From Cryobacterium sp. SO2 (GTDB lineage Bacteria; Actinomycetota; Actinomycetes; Actinomycetales; Microbacteriaceae), in assembly GCF_026151165.2 (NCBI RefSeq), contig NZ_CP117849.1:3224001-3288000 (forward strand): a DNA stretch of 64,000 nucleotides, read 5' to 3'. The notes beneath the pieces were generated by a model. That model searched no databases. It saw only the letters and a program-made list of their open reading frames with translations, and had not been told where the DNA came from. Below are positions 7,976 to 15,933 of this stretch, piece after piece (position 1 is the first letter of the stretch; each line of letters starts with the position of its first letter). The position numbers and the translations under genes are program-made.

Positions 7976-9330
7976 GAGTAGTCTCCGGAGCGGTCGTCGG
8001 CGCCGGTGCTGTCGGCCTTTTTCTTGGCGGCCGGGTAGCTGTCCGAGATGAAGTCCATCATCGGGTCACCGGCTTTCTGGTCTTTGGTGGCGGCTTCCAC
8101 GAGCGCGATCTCCTCGGCGCGCATGGCGTCGCGCTCCTGGGTGCGAATGGGCGGATGCGCGGCCTTGGACCGGCGGCCCAGCGCGGCGCCGATCTTCTCG
8201 GAGTTGGCGGTGAACAGCGGGCCGAGGATCGCCATCGTGAGCACGTAGAGGCCGGCGAAGGGTTGCAGCCGTGCGTCGAGGCCGGCGCTCACCGAGAGGG
8301 TCGCCAGGATCAGGGTGAACTCGCCGCGGTTGACGAAGATGGCTGCGGTGTTGAGGCCTTCCCGCACCCCCATCTGGTGCATCCGGGCCAGCAGCATGCC
8401 GGAGCCCAGGCTCAGCACGAAGGTCATCACGATCGCGATGCCCACCACGCCGATCACCGAGCCGAACTCGGCGACGTTCAGCGCCAGGCCGAAGTTGAGG
8501 AAGAAGAACGCCCCGAAGACGTCGCGCAGCGGCACGGCAACCCGTTCGATGCGCCCCCGGTAGGTGCTGGCACCCAGCACCACGCCGATGAGGAACGCGC
8601 CGATGGCGTCGGTGACGCCGATGATCTCGCCGATGCCGGCGAAGAGCACCGCCAGGCCGAAGAACAGGATGGTGAAGAGTTCGTCGTCCTTGGTGCGCAT
8701 CAGCCGCGACACCACCCGGCCGCCCCACCTGGCCACGGAGAACATCACCACGAGGAACAGGAACGCGATGCCCAGTTGCAGCACGATCGGCCAGATCTCG
8801 GTCTTGCCGCTGAGCACGACGGAGACGATGGCGAGGTACACGGCGATGAAGATGTCGCCGACCACCGTCACCCCGAGGATCATCGGGGTTTCCTTGTTCG
8901 CCAGCCGGCGCAGCTCGATGAGCAGCTTGGTGATGATGGCGCTCGACGAGGTGCCGGTCATGCCGGCGATGACGAGGGCCTCCCTGGTGCCCCAGCCCAC
9001 CATCAGGCCGAACGCGAATCCGGCGCCCATGTTGATCAGGATGTAGGAGCCGCCGGAGATCAGCAGTTTTCCGGCGTCGCCGAAGAAGGCATCCTGATCG
9101 AACTCGAGGCCCAGGCTGAACAAGAGCAGGATCAGCCCGAAGACCGCGATGAGTTCGATGTCGGCCGAGTGGAAGTCGAGGGGGAACCATCCGCTGTACG
9201 GGCTGGCCAGCAGGCCGACGATCATGTAGATCGGGATCGACGGCAGGCCGATCAGCTTGCCCAGGCGGCCCAGGACGTAGGCAACCACGAGCAGGATGCC
9301 CAGGGTGAGTAGATCTTCACCGAGGTTCAT
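7972..9330 (-). CDS. CPA2-type K+/H+ antiporter, KhtU-like subunit
   Basis: A 452-aa monovalent cation:proton antiporter of the CPA2/KefB family with about twelve transmembrane helices (1-375). It has the family signature FSLGLEFD (near 75-82) and a charged cytoplasmic tail of about 75 residues. It lacks its own RCK/TrkA-N domain. Just upstream is a soluble TrkA-C protein, the arrangement of the B. subtilis KhtT-KhtU K+ efflux system, so the two probably form one antiporter. A GGAGGG ribosome site within the end of khtT precedes the ATG. Substrate (K+, NH4+ or Na+) cannot be settled from sequence. Confidence 0.87.
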   Translation of the reverse strand: MNLGEDLLTLGILLVVAYVLGRLGKLIGLPSIPIYMIVGLLASPYSGWFPLDFHSADIELIAVFGLILLLFSLGLEFDQDAFFGDAGKLLISGGSYILINMGAGFAFGLMVGWGTREALVIAGMTGTSSSAIITKLLIELRRLANKETPMILGVTVVGDIFIAVYLAIVSVVLSGKTEIWPIVLQLGIAFLFLVVMFSVARWGGRVVSRLMRTKDDELFTILFFGLAVLFAGIGEIIGVTDAIGAFLIGVVLGASTYRGRIERVAVPLRDVFGAFFFLNFGLALNVAEFGSVIGVVGIAIVMTFVLSLGSGMLLARMHQMGVREGLNTAAIFVNRGEFTLILATLSVSAGLDARLQPFAGLYVLTMAILGPLFTANSEKIGAALGRRSKAAHPPIRTQERDAMRAEEIALVEAATKDQKAGDPMMDFISDSYPAAKKKADSTGADDRSGDYS

Positions 9331-9333
9331 CGA

Positions 9334-9861
9334 CTACCCTCCAGGCGGCGCGTCGACGGGCTTGGACTTGATCTCACCGGTGCGGAAGAAGGCGAAGGCC
9401 TTCGCGACCTTCTCGGGAGAGCCGGCCACCACGAGGGTGTCGCCGGGGAAAACCTTGAAGTCCGGCGCGGGAGCGGGGTTGGCGGATTCGCCACGGACGA
9501 CGGCCACGACGGTGAGGCCGGCGATGCCGCGCTCGGCGGGGTTGCCCAGCGGCTGGCCGGCTATATGGTCTTCGTAATCCACGGTGAACCAGTCGATGCT
9601 GAGCCCGGGGATCTGGTCGAGCGCGGTGAGCGACTCGGTGATCTGGGTGCCGCCGAGCAATTCGGCGAGGGTGTGCGCTTCGTCCTCGCTCAGGCGCAGG
9701 GACACCTTGCTGGCGTCGGGGCCGCCCTCGTCATCGGCGAAGGTGATGAGGTCGCTGTGACCGGACCGGTGCGCGATGACGCCCACCTTGCCGCCGTCAT
9801 CGGTGATGAAGGTGTGCAGCACACCCACACCGGGGAGCTTGACCCGTCGAACGTCAACCAT
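9334..9861 (-). CDS. TrkA-C domain regulatory subunit, KhtT-like
   Basis: A 175-aa soluble protein. The first 75 residues resemble the KhtT N-terminal domain (starting MVDVRRVKLPGVG). The C-terminal half (about 85-165) is a TrkA-C/RCK-C domain with GLTVVAVVRG and FKVFPGDTLVVAGS motifs; in KhtT this domain binds ligands such as cyclic di-AMP and gates KhtU. It ends 3 bp before the antiporter start. The ATG at 9861 has a well-placed CAGGAG site, and a TAGAAT -10-like sequence lies at 9896-9901. Ligand binding is inferred from the family. Confidence 0.85.
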   Translation of the reverse strand: MVDVRRVKLPGVGVLHTFITDDGGKVGVIAHRSGHSDLITFADDEGGPDASKVSLRLSEDEAHTLAELLGGTQITESLTALDQIPGLSIDWFTVDYEDHIAGQPLGNPAERGIAGLTVVAVVRGESANPAPAPDFKVFPGDTLVVAGSPEKVAKAFAFFRTGEIKSKPVDAPPGG

Positions 9862-9895
9862 GGTGCGACTCCTGAGGCTTGTGGGCGGTGTGACT

Positions 9896-9901
9896 ATTCT
9901 A
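9896..9901 (-). promoter_or_regulatory. Candidate -10 of the khtT-guaA cluster
   Basis: TAGAAT within GGTAGAATAGTC on the minus strand, about 34 nt before the khtT ATG. It leaves room for the CAGGAG ribosome binding site. No convincing -35 was found. Confidence 0.4.
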
Positions 9902-9933
9902 CCGGAGGCTTTCGGCCGGTTGCCCGGGGTTCG

Positions 9934-9995
9934 GTGCGCCCCGTGTGGCCCGGTGCGCCAGCTATGCCTGGCGCACCACGCCATACGAGGCGCAC
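9934..9995. repeat. Dispersed palindrome family C, copy 1
   Basis: Two 28-bp arms (9934-9961 and 9968-9995) match at about 24 positions when one is inverted, with a 6-nt loop. The innermost 10 bp, GGTGCGCCAG with CTGGCGCACC, are perfect. Related palindromes occur at 11096-11155 and 50646-50707. This copy lies in the divergent space between khtT and the AbiEi-like gene. Confidence 0.85.
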
Positions 9996-10075
9996 TCAAA
10001 CAGATGCGTGGATCGGGAGTGCACAGATGTCACCGGCTCCCGCCGACAGTCCTCGCACTCTGCGAGCCTGTCGGC

Positions 10076-11050
10076 ATGGGAATCTCCTCATCAACCACCC
10101 TCGGCATGCTCGCCGCGCTGTCCAGCCGCGACGGGCTGATCCTCGCGAGCGACGCGGGGTGCGTCGGCCTCCAACGGGAGCTTCGCCTCGAGTTCGAACG
10201 ACAGACCGTCATTCGTCTGCGCCGAGGGGTGTACGTGCTCACCGCAGAGTGGGCTGCCCTGGGAGCGGATGAGCGCTACCTCCGTCAGATCCGAGCCCAT
10301 GCAGCTGTCGCCGAGGGGCCCGCCGTCTACTCGCACTTCTCCGCGGCCGCTCTGTGGGGGCTGCCGGTTGTCGGGACCTGGCCGTCGGAGATCCACCTCA
10401 CTGCGTCGGCGGCAGCGGGCGGACGATCCCGGCCCGGTGTTGTGCGTCATTCTCAGGAGCATTGCCTCGACGTCGTAGAGCACGATGGGCTTCGGGTGAC
10501 GTCCGTCGCGGCCACCGCGGTGGCCATGGCCCGGATGCTCCCATTCGGTCGGGCGGTAGCGGTGGTGGACAAGGCCATACACGAGCCCCGCAATGGTGCG
10601 CCACTGACGACCAGAGCCGAACTCGAGCGGGAACTCGCACAGCTCGGCCGTGTACCCGGCCGAGCGGCAGCTGGGCGGGTGTTGGAGTTCGCCACGCCGC
10701 TATCCGGCTCCGCGGGAGAGTCGATCAGCCGGGCCGGCATCTTCCTGCTGGGGTTTCTCGCTCCGGACTTGCAGGTGCCGCACTGGGATCGGGCCGGCCT
10801 GATCGGGTATTCCGACTTCTTCTGGCCTGGCATCCGCTCCGTCGGCGAGTTCGACGGCCACGGCAAGTACCTGCGGGACGAGTTCACCCGCGGGCGCCCC
10901 GCCGCCGACGTTGTCATCGCCGAGAAGATCCGGGAAGACAGGCTGCGCGCACTGGGGCTGGGCGTGTTTCGGTGGGACTGGCCGGTTGCCACATCCCTTC
11001 CGGCTCTGGGCGACCTCCTCACTCGCAACGGTGTGCCGCGAGCGCGCTAG
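10076..11050 (+). CDS. AbiEi-like N-terminal domain protein with nuclease-like C-terminal domain
   Basis: A 324-aa protein. The N-terminal half resembles the AbiEi antitoxin/winged-helix type: RLRRGVYVL (48-56), then YSHFSAAALWGLPVV (85-99) and the SEIHLT strand. The C-terminal part (about 210-305) looks like a DUF559/Vsr-type restriction-fold domain: E215, D247, E258-F-D-G-H-G-K264 and a final FRWDW. No AbiEii-type toxin gene is adjacent, so it is not an ordinary AbiE pair. The ATG at 10076 has no good ribosome site (10106 is an alternative start), and a small hairpin CTCGCA/TGCGAG lies at 10052-10066. It is bracketed by two copies of palindrome family C. Domain assignment is from motif memory; activity is unproven. 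Confidence 0.7.
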   Translation: MGISSSTTLGMLAALSSRDGLILASDAGCVGLQRELRLEFERQTVIRLRRGVYVLTAEWAALGADERYLRQIRAHAAVAEGPAVYSHFSAAALWGLPVVGTWPSEIHLTASAAAGGRSRPGVVRHSQEHCLDVVEHDGLRVTSVAATAVAMARMLPFGRAVAVVDKAIHEPRNGAPLTTRAELERELAQLGRVPGRAAAGRVLEFATPLSGSAGESISRAGIFLLGFLAPDLQVPHWDRAGLIGYSDFFWPGIRSVGEFDGHGKYLRDEFTRGRPAADVVIAEKIREDRLRALGLGVFRWDWPVATSLPALGDLLTRNGVPRAR

Positions 11051-11095
11051 CCGGCACGAGGCAGCGCACCCCCTGCGTGAGTCGGGTACCGTCGC

Positions 11096-11155
11096 TGCAC
11101 CTCTGGTGGCCCGATGCGCCAGCTATAGCTGGCGCACTGCGCCACCCGGGGCGCA
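11096..11155. repeat. Dispersed palindrome family C, copy 2
   Basis: An inverted repeat centred on CCAGCTATAGCTGG, with arms of about 30 bp (TGCACC... with ...GGCGCA). The inner 14 bp are perfectly self-complementary. It lies between the convergent ends of the AbiEi-like gene and glpD, where it could terminate transcription from both. Confidence 0.85.
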
Positions 11156-11211
11156 ACGAGCGGAGCAGACGGGGCGGGCGTCACCCCCGCCACCCCGCGC
11201 CACCCGCACGG

Positions 11212-12936
11212 TCAGTTCGTCACGATGTCGGGCGCCTCCAGGCGCACCCGGTCGGCAGACTCGTCGTCGGGCTGGGTCTGGGAGGCCCGCTCGGCGGCGA
11301 CCCGCTTGAGGTAGATCGACACCTCCCGTTCCTCGCGCTCGGTGTCCCAGCCGAGCACCCCGGCCAGCAGCCGCGCGGCGACCGGAGCCGCGGAGACTCC
11401 CCGGTCCCAGGCCTCGATCGAGATGCGGGTGCGGCGGGCGAGCACGTCCTCGAGGTGCAGGGCGCCCATGTGCGTGGCGGCATAGACCACCTCGGCCTGG
11501 ATGTAGTCGTCGGCTCCCGGCAGCGGGTCGGCCAGCTCCGGCCGCTCCTTGATCAGGTCGAGCAGCTCGTCGGTGAGGGTGCCGTACCGGTTGAGCAGGT
11601 GTTCGATCCGCACCGTGTGCAGGTTGAACGCGTGCGCGATCTTGCCGCGCTTGTTCCACGCCGCCCGGTACCCCTCGGCGCCGAGCAACGGGATCTCCTT
11701 CGTCGTCGACGGCGGCACAAGGCCGTCGAGGGCATCCACGGCCGCGTCGATGGCGTCCTTGGCCATCACGCGGTACGTGGTCCACTTGCCGCCGGCGATC
11801 ACCACCAAGCCGGGCACCGAGTGACCGACCAGGTGCTCGCGGGACAGCTTGGAGGTCTGCTCGCTCTCCCCCGCCAGCAACGGCCGCAGTCCCGCATAGA
11901 CGCCCTCGACGTCTTCCCGGGTGAGCGGGACCTGCAACACGGCGTTGACGTGTTCGAGCAGGTAGTCGATGTCGGCCGCCGTGGCCGCCGGATGCGCCTT
12001 GTCCAGGTGCCAGTCGGTGTCGGTCGTGCCGATCAGCCAGTGCCGGCCCCAGGGGATCACAAAGAGCACGCTCTTCTCGGTGCGCAACAGCAGCCCCATC
12101 GCCGACTGGAACCTGTCGCGCGGGACGACCAGGTGGATGCCCTTGGACGCGCGCACCTTGAAGGTGCCGCGTTCGCCGACCATCCGCTGGGTGTCGTCGG
12201 TCCAGACGCCCGTGGCGTTGACCACCTGCTTGGCGCGCACCTCGAACCGCTCCCCCGTCTGCAGGTCGTGCGCCTGCACGCCCACCACGCGTTCGCCCAC
12301 CTTGATGAATCCCTCGACCCGCACCCGGCTGGCGACGTGAGCGCCGTAGGCCGAGGCCGTGCGGGCCAGCGACGCCACGTAGAGCGCGTCGTCAACCTGC
12401 GCGTCGTAGTAGGTGATGCCCCCGACGAGGGCGTTGTGGTTGAGGCTGGGCACCATCTTGGCCACCTGGCCGCGGCTGAGGTGCCGGTGGTGCGGCACAC
12501 CGGGGCGCCCGCCCACGTAGGAGAGCACGTCGTAGAGCAGCATGCCGGCGCCCACGTAGGCGCGCTCGATCACCCGCTTCTTCAACGGGTAGAGGAAGCG
12601 CACCGGCTTGACCAGGTGCGGGGCGATGCGTTTGAGCAGCAGTCCGCGTTCGGTGAGGGCTTCCCTCACCAAGCGGAAGTCGAGCTGTTCGAGGTAGCGG
12701 ATGCCGCCGTGCACGAGCTTCGACGAACGGCTGGAGGTGCCGGACGCCCAGTCGCGCGCCTCGAGGAGGCCGACGCTCAGGCCGCGGGTGACGGCATCCA
12801 GCGCGCTGCCGGTGCCGACGATGCCGCCACCGACAACGAGGATGTCGAGTTCCTTGGATTTAAGGCGTTCGATCGCCGCCGCGCGTTCCTCAGGTCCGAG
12901 CTTCGTGGACCTGGTCACCGAATTATCGTGCGTCAT
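11212..12936 (-). CDS. glpD: Aerobic glycerol-3-phosphate dehydrogenase
   Basis: A membrane-associated FAD enzyme that oxidises sn-glycerol 3-phosphate to dihydroxyacetone phosphate and passes electrons to quinone. The 574-aa product has the FAD-binding VVGGGIVGTGSALDA near 35-50, the SSRSSKLVHGGIRYLEQ motif, IGTTDTDW, and the C-terminal helical cap. I prefer the ATG at 12936, preceded by GGGAG at 7-nt spacing, over a TTG two codons earlier. It may use G3P released by the GlpQ encoded at 2.0-3.1 kb (inference). No glpK or glpF is next to it; guaB3 lies just upstream on the same strand. Confidence 0.95.
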   Translation of the reverse strand: MTHDNSVTRSTKLGPEERAAAIERLKSKELDILVVGGGIVGTGSALDAVTRGLSVGLLEARDWASGTSSRSSKLVHGGIRYLEQLDFRLVREALTERGLLLKRIAPHLVKPVRFLYPLKKRVIERAYVGAGMLLYDVLSYVGGRPGVPHHRHLSRGQVAKMVPSLNHNALVGGITYYDAQVDDALYVASLARTASAYGAHVASRVRVEGFIKVGERVVGVQAHDLQTGERFEVRAKQVVNATGVWTDDTQRMVGERGTFKVRASKGIHLVVPRDRFQSAMGLLLRTEKSVLFVIPWGRHWLIGTTDTDWHLDKAHPAATAADIDYLLEHVNAVLQVPLTREDVEGVYAGLRPLLAGESEQTSKLSREHLVGHSVPGLVVIAGGKWTTYRVMAKDAIDAAVDALDGLVPPSTTKEIPLLGAEGYRAAWNKRGKIAHAFNLHTVRIEHLLNRYGTLTDELLDLIKERPELADPLPGADDYIQAEVVYAATHMGALHLEDVLARRTRISIEAWDRGVSAAPVAARLLAGVLGWDTEREEREVSIYLKRVAAERASQTQPDDESADRVRLEAPDIVTN

Positions 12937-12985
12937 CTGCAAACTCCCATCGCCATCGGTGGTGCTTGCTTCGACGCTAGTTCAC

Positions 12986-14101
12986 TCAGTACGGCGCTAC
13001 AACTACCTCTACCCGCTGAAATTCTTTGATTCCGCTGTACCCGGTGGTGGCCATCGAGCGACGCAGGGCGCCGACCAGGTTGGCGGTGCCGTCCGCGGCG
13101 GAGGCCGGTCCGTAGAGGATGGCCTCGAGCGGGGCGACGGTGCCGACCTCGACACGCTTGCCGCGGGGCAGCTGCGAGTGGTGCGCTTCCGCACCCCAGT
13201 GGAAGCCGCCGCCGGGCGCGTCGGTGGCGCGGGCGAGGGCGGTGCCGAGCATTACGGCATCCGCACCGCAGGCGATGGCCTTGACGATGTCGCCGGAGGT
13301 GCTCAGGCCGCCGTCGGCGATGACGTGCACGTAGCGGCCGCCGGATTCGTCCATGTAGTCGCGGCGGGCGCCGGCGACGTCGGCCACGGCCGTGGCCATG
13401 GGGGCGTGGATGCCGAGGCTGGTGCGGGTGGTGGAGGCCGCGCCGCCGCCGAAGCCGACGAGCACACCGGCCGCGCCGGTGCGCATCAGGTGCAGGGCCG
13501 CGGTGTAGGTGGCGGCGCCGCCGACGATGACGGGCACGTCGAGGTCGTAGATGAACTTCTTGAGGTTGAGCGGCTCCTGGTTGCGGGAGACGTGCTCGGC
13601 GCTCACGGTGGTGCCGCGGATGACGAAGAGGTCGACGCCGGCGGCGACGACGGTCTCGTAAAGCTCCTGGGTGCGCTGCGGCGACAGGGCGCCGGCCACG
13701 GTGACGCCGGCGGCGCGGATCTCGGCGAGGCGCGCGGTGACGAGGGACGGCTTGATCGGCTCGGCGTAGATCTCCTGCATGCGCGCGGTGGTCTGGTCTG
13801 CGGGCAGCTCGCGGATCTCCTTGAGCAGCGGCTCCGGGTCTTCGTAGCGGGTCCAGAGGCCCTCGAGGTCGAGCACGCCGAGACCGCCGAGCTGGCCCAT
13901 CATGATCGCCGTGGTCGGTGAGACGACGGAGTCCATCGGGGCGGCGAGGAAGGGGATGTCGAATTGGTATGCGTCAATGGACCAGCCGACCGACACATCC
14001 TCGGGGTCACGGGTGCGCCGGGAAGGCACCACCGCGATGTCGTCGAAGGCATACACACGCCGTGCGCGCTTGGACCGGCCGATCTCAATTTCCATACTCA
14101 C
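12986..14101 (-). CDS. GuaB3 family IMP dehydrogenase-related protein
   Basis: A 371-aa (beta/alpha)8 protein related to IMP dehydrogenase and GMP reductase, of the high-GC Gram-positive GuaB3 type, adjacent to the true guaB. It lacks CBS domains. The loop that carries the catalytic Cys in IMPDH reads GGGAASTTR, so the Cys position is S223. The phosphate-binding ADGGLSTSGDIVKA and the C-terminal LVGALRRSMATTGY are conserved. The GTG at 14101 is preceded by TAAACT ending 6 nt upstream, which fixes the start at this codon rather than the ATG two codons later. Its reaction is uncertain; related proteins outside actinobacteria have been reported as GMP reductases. Confidence 0.9.
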   Translation of the reverse strand: MSMEIEIGRSKRARRVYAFDDIAVVPSRRTRDPEDVSVGWSIDAYQFDIPFLAAPMDSVVSPTTAIMMGQLGGLGVLDLEGLWTRYEDPEPLLKEIRELPADQTTARMQEIYAEPIKPSLVTARLAEIRAAGVTVAGALSPQRTQELYETVVAAGVDLFVIRGTTVSAEHVSRNQEPLNLKKFIYDLDVPVIVGGAATYTAALHLMRTGAAGVLVGFGGGAASTTRTSLGIHAPMATAVADVAGARRDYMDESGGRYVHVIADGGLSTSGDIVKAIACGADAVMLGTALARATDAPGGGFHWGAEAHHSQLPRGKRVEVGTVAPLEAILYGPASAADGTANLVGALRRSMATTGYSGIKEFQRVEVVVAPY

Positions 14102-14107
14102 CCGACC

Positions 14108-14113
14108 AGTTTA
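14108..14113 (-). promoter_or_regulatory. Candidate leaderless -10 of guaB3
   Basis: TAAACT (minus strand), then 6 nt, then the GTG start. No Shine-Dalgarno is present. Confidence 0.55.
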
Positions 14114-14137
14114 GTCGCAGCGCATTTGGTCGCCGAA

Positions 14138-14186
14138 CCGTGAGAAAAGCCCCGAAAACTCAAGGTTTTCGGGGCTTTGCTCACGG
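14138..14186 (-). terminator. guaB terminator
   Basis: A 14-bp perfect stem (14146-14159 with 14165-14178) around a 5-nt loop, with a further 7-bp CCGTGAG/CTCACGG outer stem. On the minus strand the right arm ends in GGGGCTTTTC. It lies 12 nt after the guaB stop and before guaB3. Confidence 0.85.
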
Positions 14187-14197
14187 CTCGCAGATGG

Positions 14198-15700
14198 TTA
14201 GCGGCGGTAGTTGGGTGCCTCCACCACGATCTGAACGTCGTGCGGGTGGCTCTCCTTGAGGCCGGCGGCCGTGATGCGCACGAACTTGCCCTTGTTCTTG
14301 AGCTCCTCGATGGTGCGGGCGCCCACGTAGAACATCGACTGGCGCAGCCCGCCGATGAGCTGGTACGCCACAGCGGAGACCGGTCCGCGATACGGCACCT
14401 GACCTTCGATGCCCTCGGGGATGAGCTTGTCGTCGGTGGGGACATCCGACTGGAAGTAGCGGTCCTTGGAGTAGGAGGTCTTGTTGCCGCGGGTCTGCAG
14501 CGCGCCGAGTGAGCCCATGCCGCGGTAGGTCTTGAACTGCTTGCCGTTGACGAAAACCAGTTCGCCCGGGCTCTCGTCGCAGCCGGCCAGGAGCGAGCCG
14601 AGCATCACGGTGTCCGCGCCGGCGACGAGTGCCTTGGCGATGTCGCCGGAGTACTGCAGGCCGCCATCCGCGATCACCGGCACGCCGGTCTCGCGGGCAG
14701 CGAGGGACGCCTGGTAGACCGCGGTGACCTGGGGCACGCCCACGCCGGCCACGATGCGGGTGGTGCAGATGGAGCCGGGGCCGACGCCCACCTTGATGGC
14801 GTCCGCACCGGCGTCGATGAGCGCCTGCGCGCCGGAGCGAGTGGCGACGTTGCCGCCGATCACGTCCACGGCGGCGAACGCCGGGTCCTTCTTGAGCCGG
14901 CGGATGATCTCCAGCACACCGGCGCTGTCACCGTTGGCGGTGTCGACGACGAGCACGTCCACACCGGCGTCGAGCAGGCTGGTGGCGCGCTGCCAGGCGT
15001 CGCCGAAGAAACCGATGGCCGCGCCGACGCGCAGGCGACCCGCGTCGTCCTTGGTGGCGTTGGGGAATTCTTCGCTCTTGTCGAAGTCCTTGACCGTGAT
15101 GAGCCCGGTGAGGCGGCCGGCCTCGTCGACGAGCGGCAGCTTCTCAATCTTGTGCGTGGCGAAGATGGCCACGGCATCCATCGGCGCCATTCCCACCTTG
15201 CCCGTGATGAGAGGGGCCTTCGTCATGACCTCGCGCACCTTCATGGTGTGCTTCTGCACAGTGGAGACGAAGCGCATGTCGCGGTTGGTGATGATGCCGA
15301 CGAGCACACCGTCGTTGTCGATGACCGGCAGACCGCTGATCCGGAACTGTCCGCAGATGGCGTCGACCTCCGCAACGGTGGCATCGGGCGAAGTCGTTAC
15401 CGGATTGGTAATCATGCCGGATTCGCTGCGCTTGACGAGGTCGACCTGCTCGGCCTGGTCACTGATCGACAGGTTGCGGTGCAGGATGCCCAGGCCACCT
15501 TCGCGCGCCATGGCGATCGCCATCCGCGTCTCGGTGACAGTGTCCATAGCGGCGGACAGCAGAGGCGTCGCAACGCTGATTCTGCGGGTTAGCCGGGACT
15601 TTGTCTCGGCCTCGCTCGGAATTACGTCGGTGTGTCCCGGCAGGAGAAGGACGTCGTCGTAGGTGAGCCCGGTGAAACCGAACGGATCTGGCTGATCCAT
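14198..15700 (-). CDS. guaB: IMP dehydrogenase
   Basis: Oxidises IMP to XMP with NAD+, the committed step to GMP. The product is 500 aa, the usual family length. It has an N-terminal barrel segment (LLSAAMDTVTE), paired CBS domains at about 100-215, the active-site loop GPGSICTTR with catalytic C312, and the flap followed by YRGMGSLGA. The ATG at 15700 follows AAAAGGGG at about 4 nt, so the product begins MDQPDPFGF; upstream extensions of the frame are not supported. It is transcribed divergently from livH, and the 233-bp space between them is less GC-rich than its surroundings. Confidence 0.97.
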   Translation of the reverse strand: MDQPDPFGFTGLTYDDVLLLPGHTDVIPSEAETKSRLTRRISVATPLLSAAMDTVTETRMAIAMAREGGLGILHRNLSISDQAEQVDLVKRSESGMITNPVTTSPDATVAEVDAICGQFRISGLPVIDNDGVLVGIITNRDMRFVSTVQKHTMKVREVMTKAPLITGKVGMAPMDAVAIFATHKIEKLPLVDEAGRLTGLITVKDFDKSEEFPNATKDDAGRLRVGAAIGFFGDAWQRATSLLDAGVDVLVVDTANGDSAGVLEIIRRLKKDPAFAAVDVIGGNVATRSGAQALIDAGADAIKVGVGPGSICTTRIVAGVGVPQVTAVYQASLAARETGVPVIADGGLQYSGDIAKALVAGADTVMLGSLLAGCDESPGELVFVNGKQFKTYRGMGSLGALQTRGNKTSYSKDRYFQSDVPTDDKLIPEGIEGQVPYRGPVSAVAYQLIGGLRQSMFYVGARTIEELKNKGKFVRITAAGLKESHPHDVQIVVEAPNYRR

Positions 15701-15933
15701 GAAACCCCTTTTGCATTCGCGGATAAGGAAAAAAGTCCGGAAATCCCTGGGATACAACCGGTATTCAATGTTAAGCGACATTGCGCGCGGCGCATTCCTC
15801 GATCCAGAATCAACCTTCCGGATCGCCGCACGAAACATATGCGACATAATCGGCACGTACTGTCAGCAACGTCGCTGGCAGGCAAGTCCGTGCCAGCTCG
15901 AATACGCACCGACGGTGCCGCCCTGGAGGTGCA

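Noticed and set aside
10354..13029. An 891-codon plus-strand open frame crossing the AbiEi-like gene end and all of glpD
   Set aside because: It overlaps two well-supported genes in other frames and has no start signal or domain.
15701..15933. A riboswitch in the guaB-livH divergent region
   Set aside because: The segment is AT-richer and contains several possible -10-like words, but I could not assemble a purine or other aptamer core on either strand.
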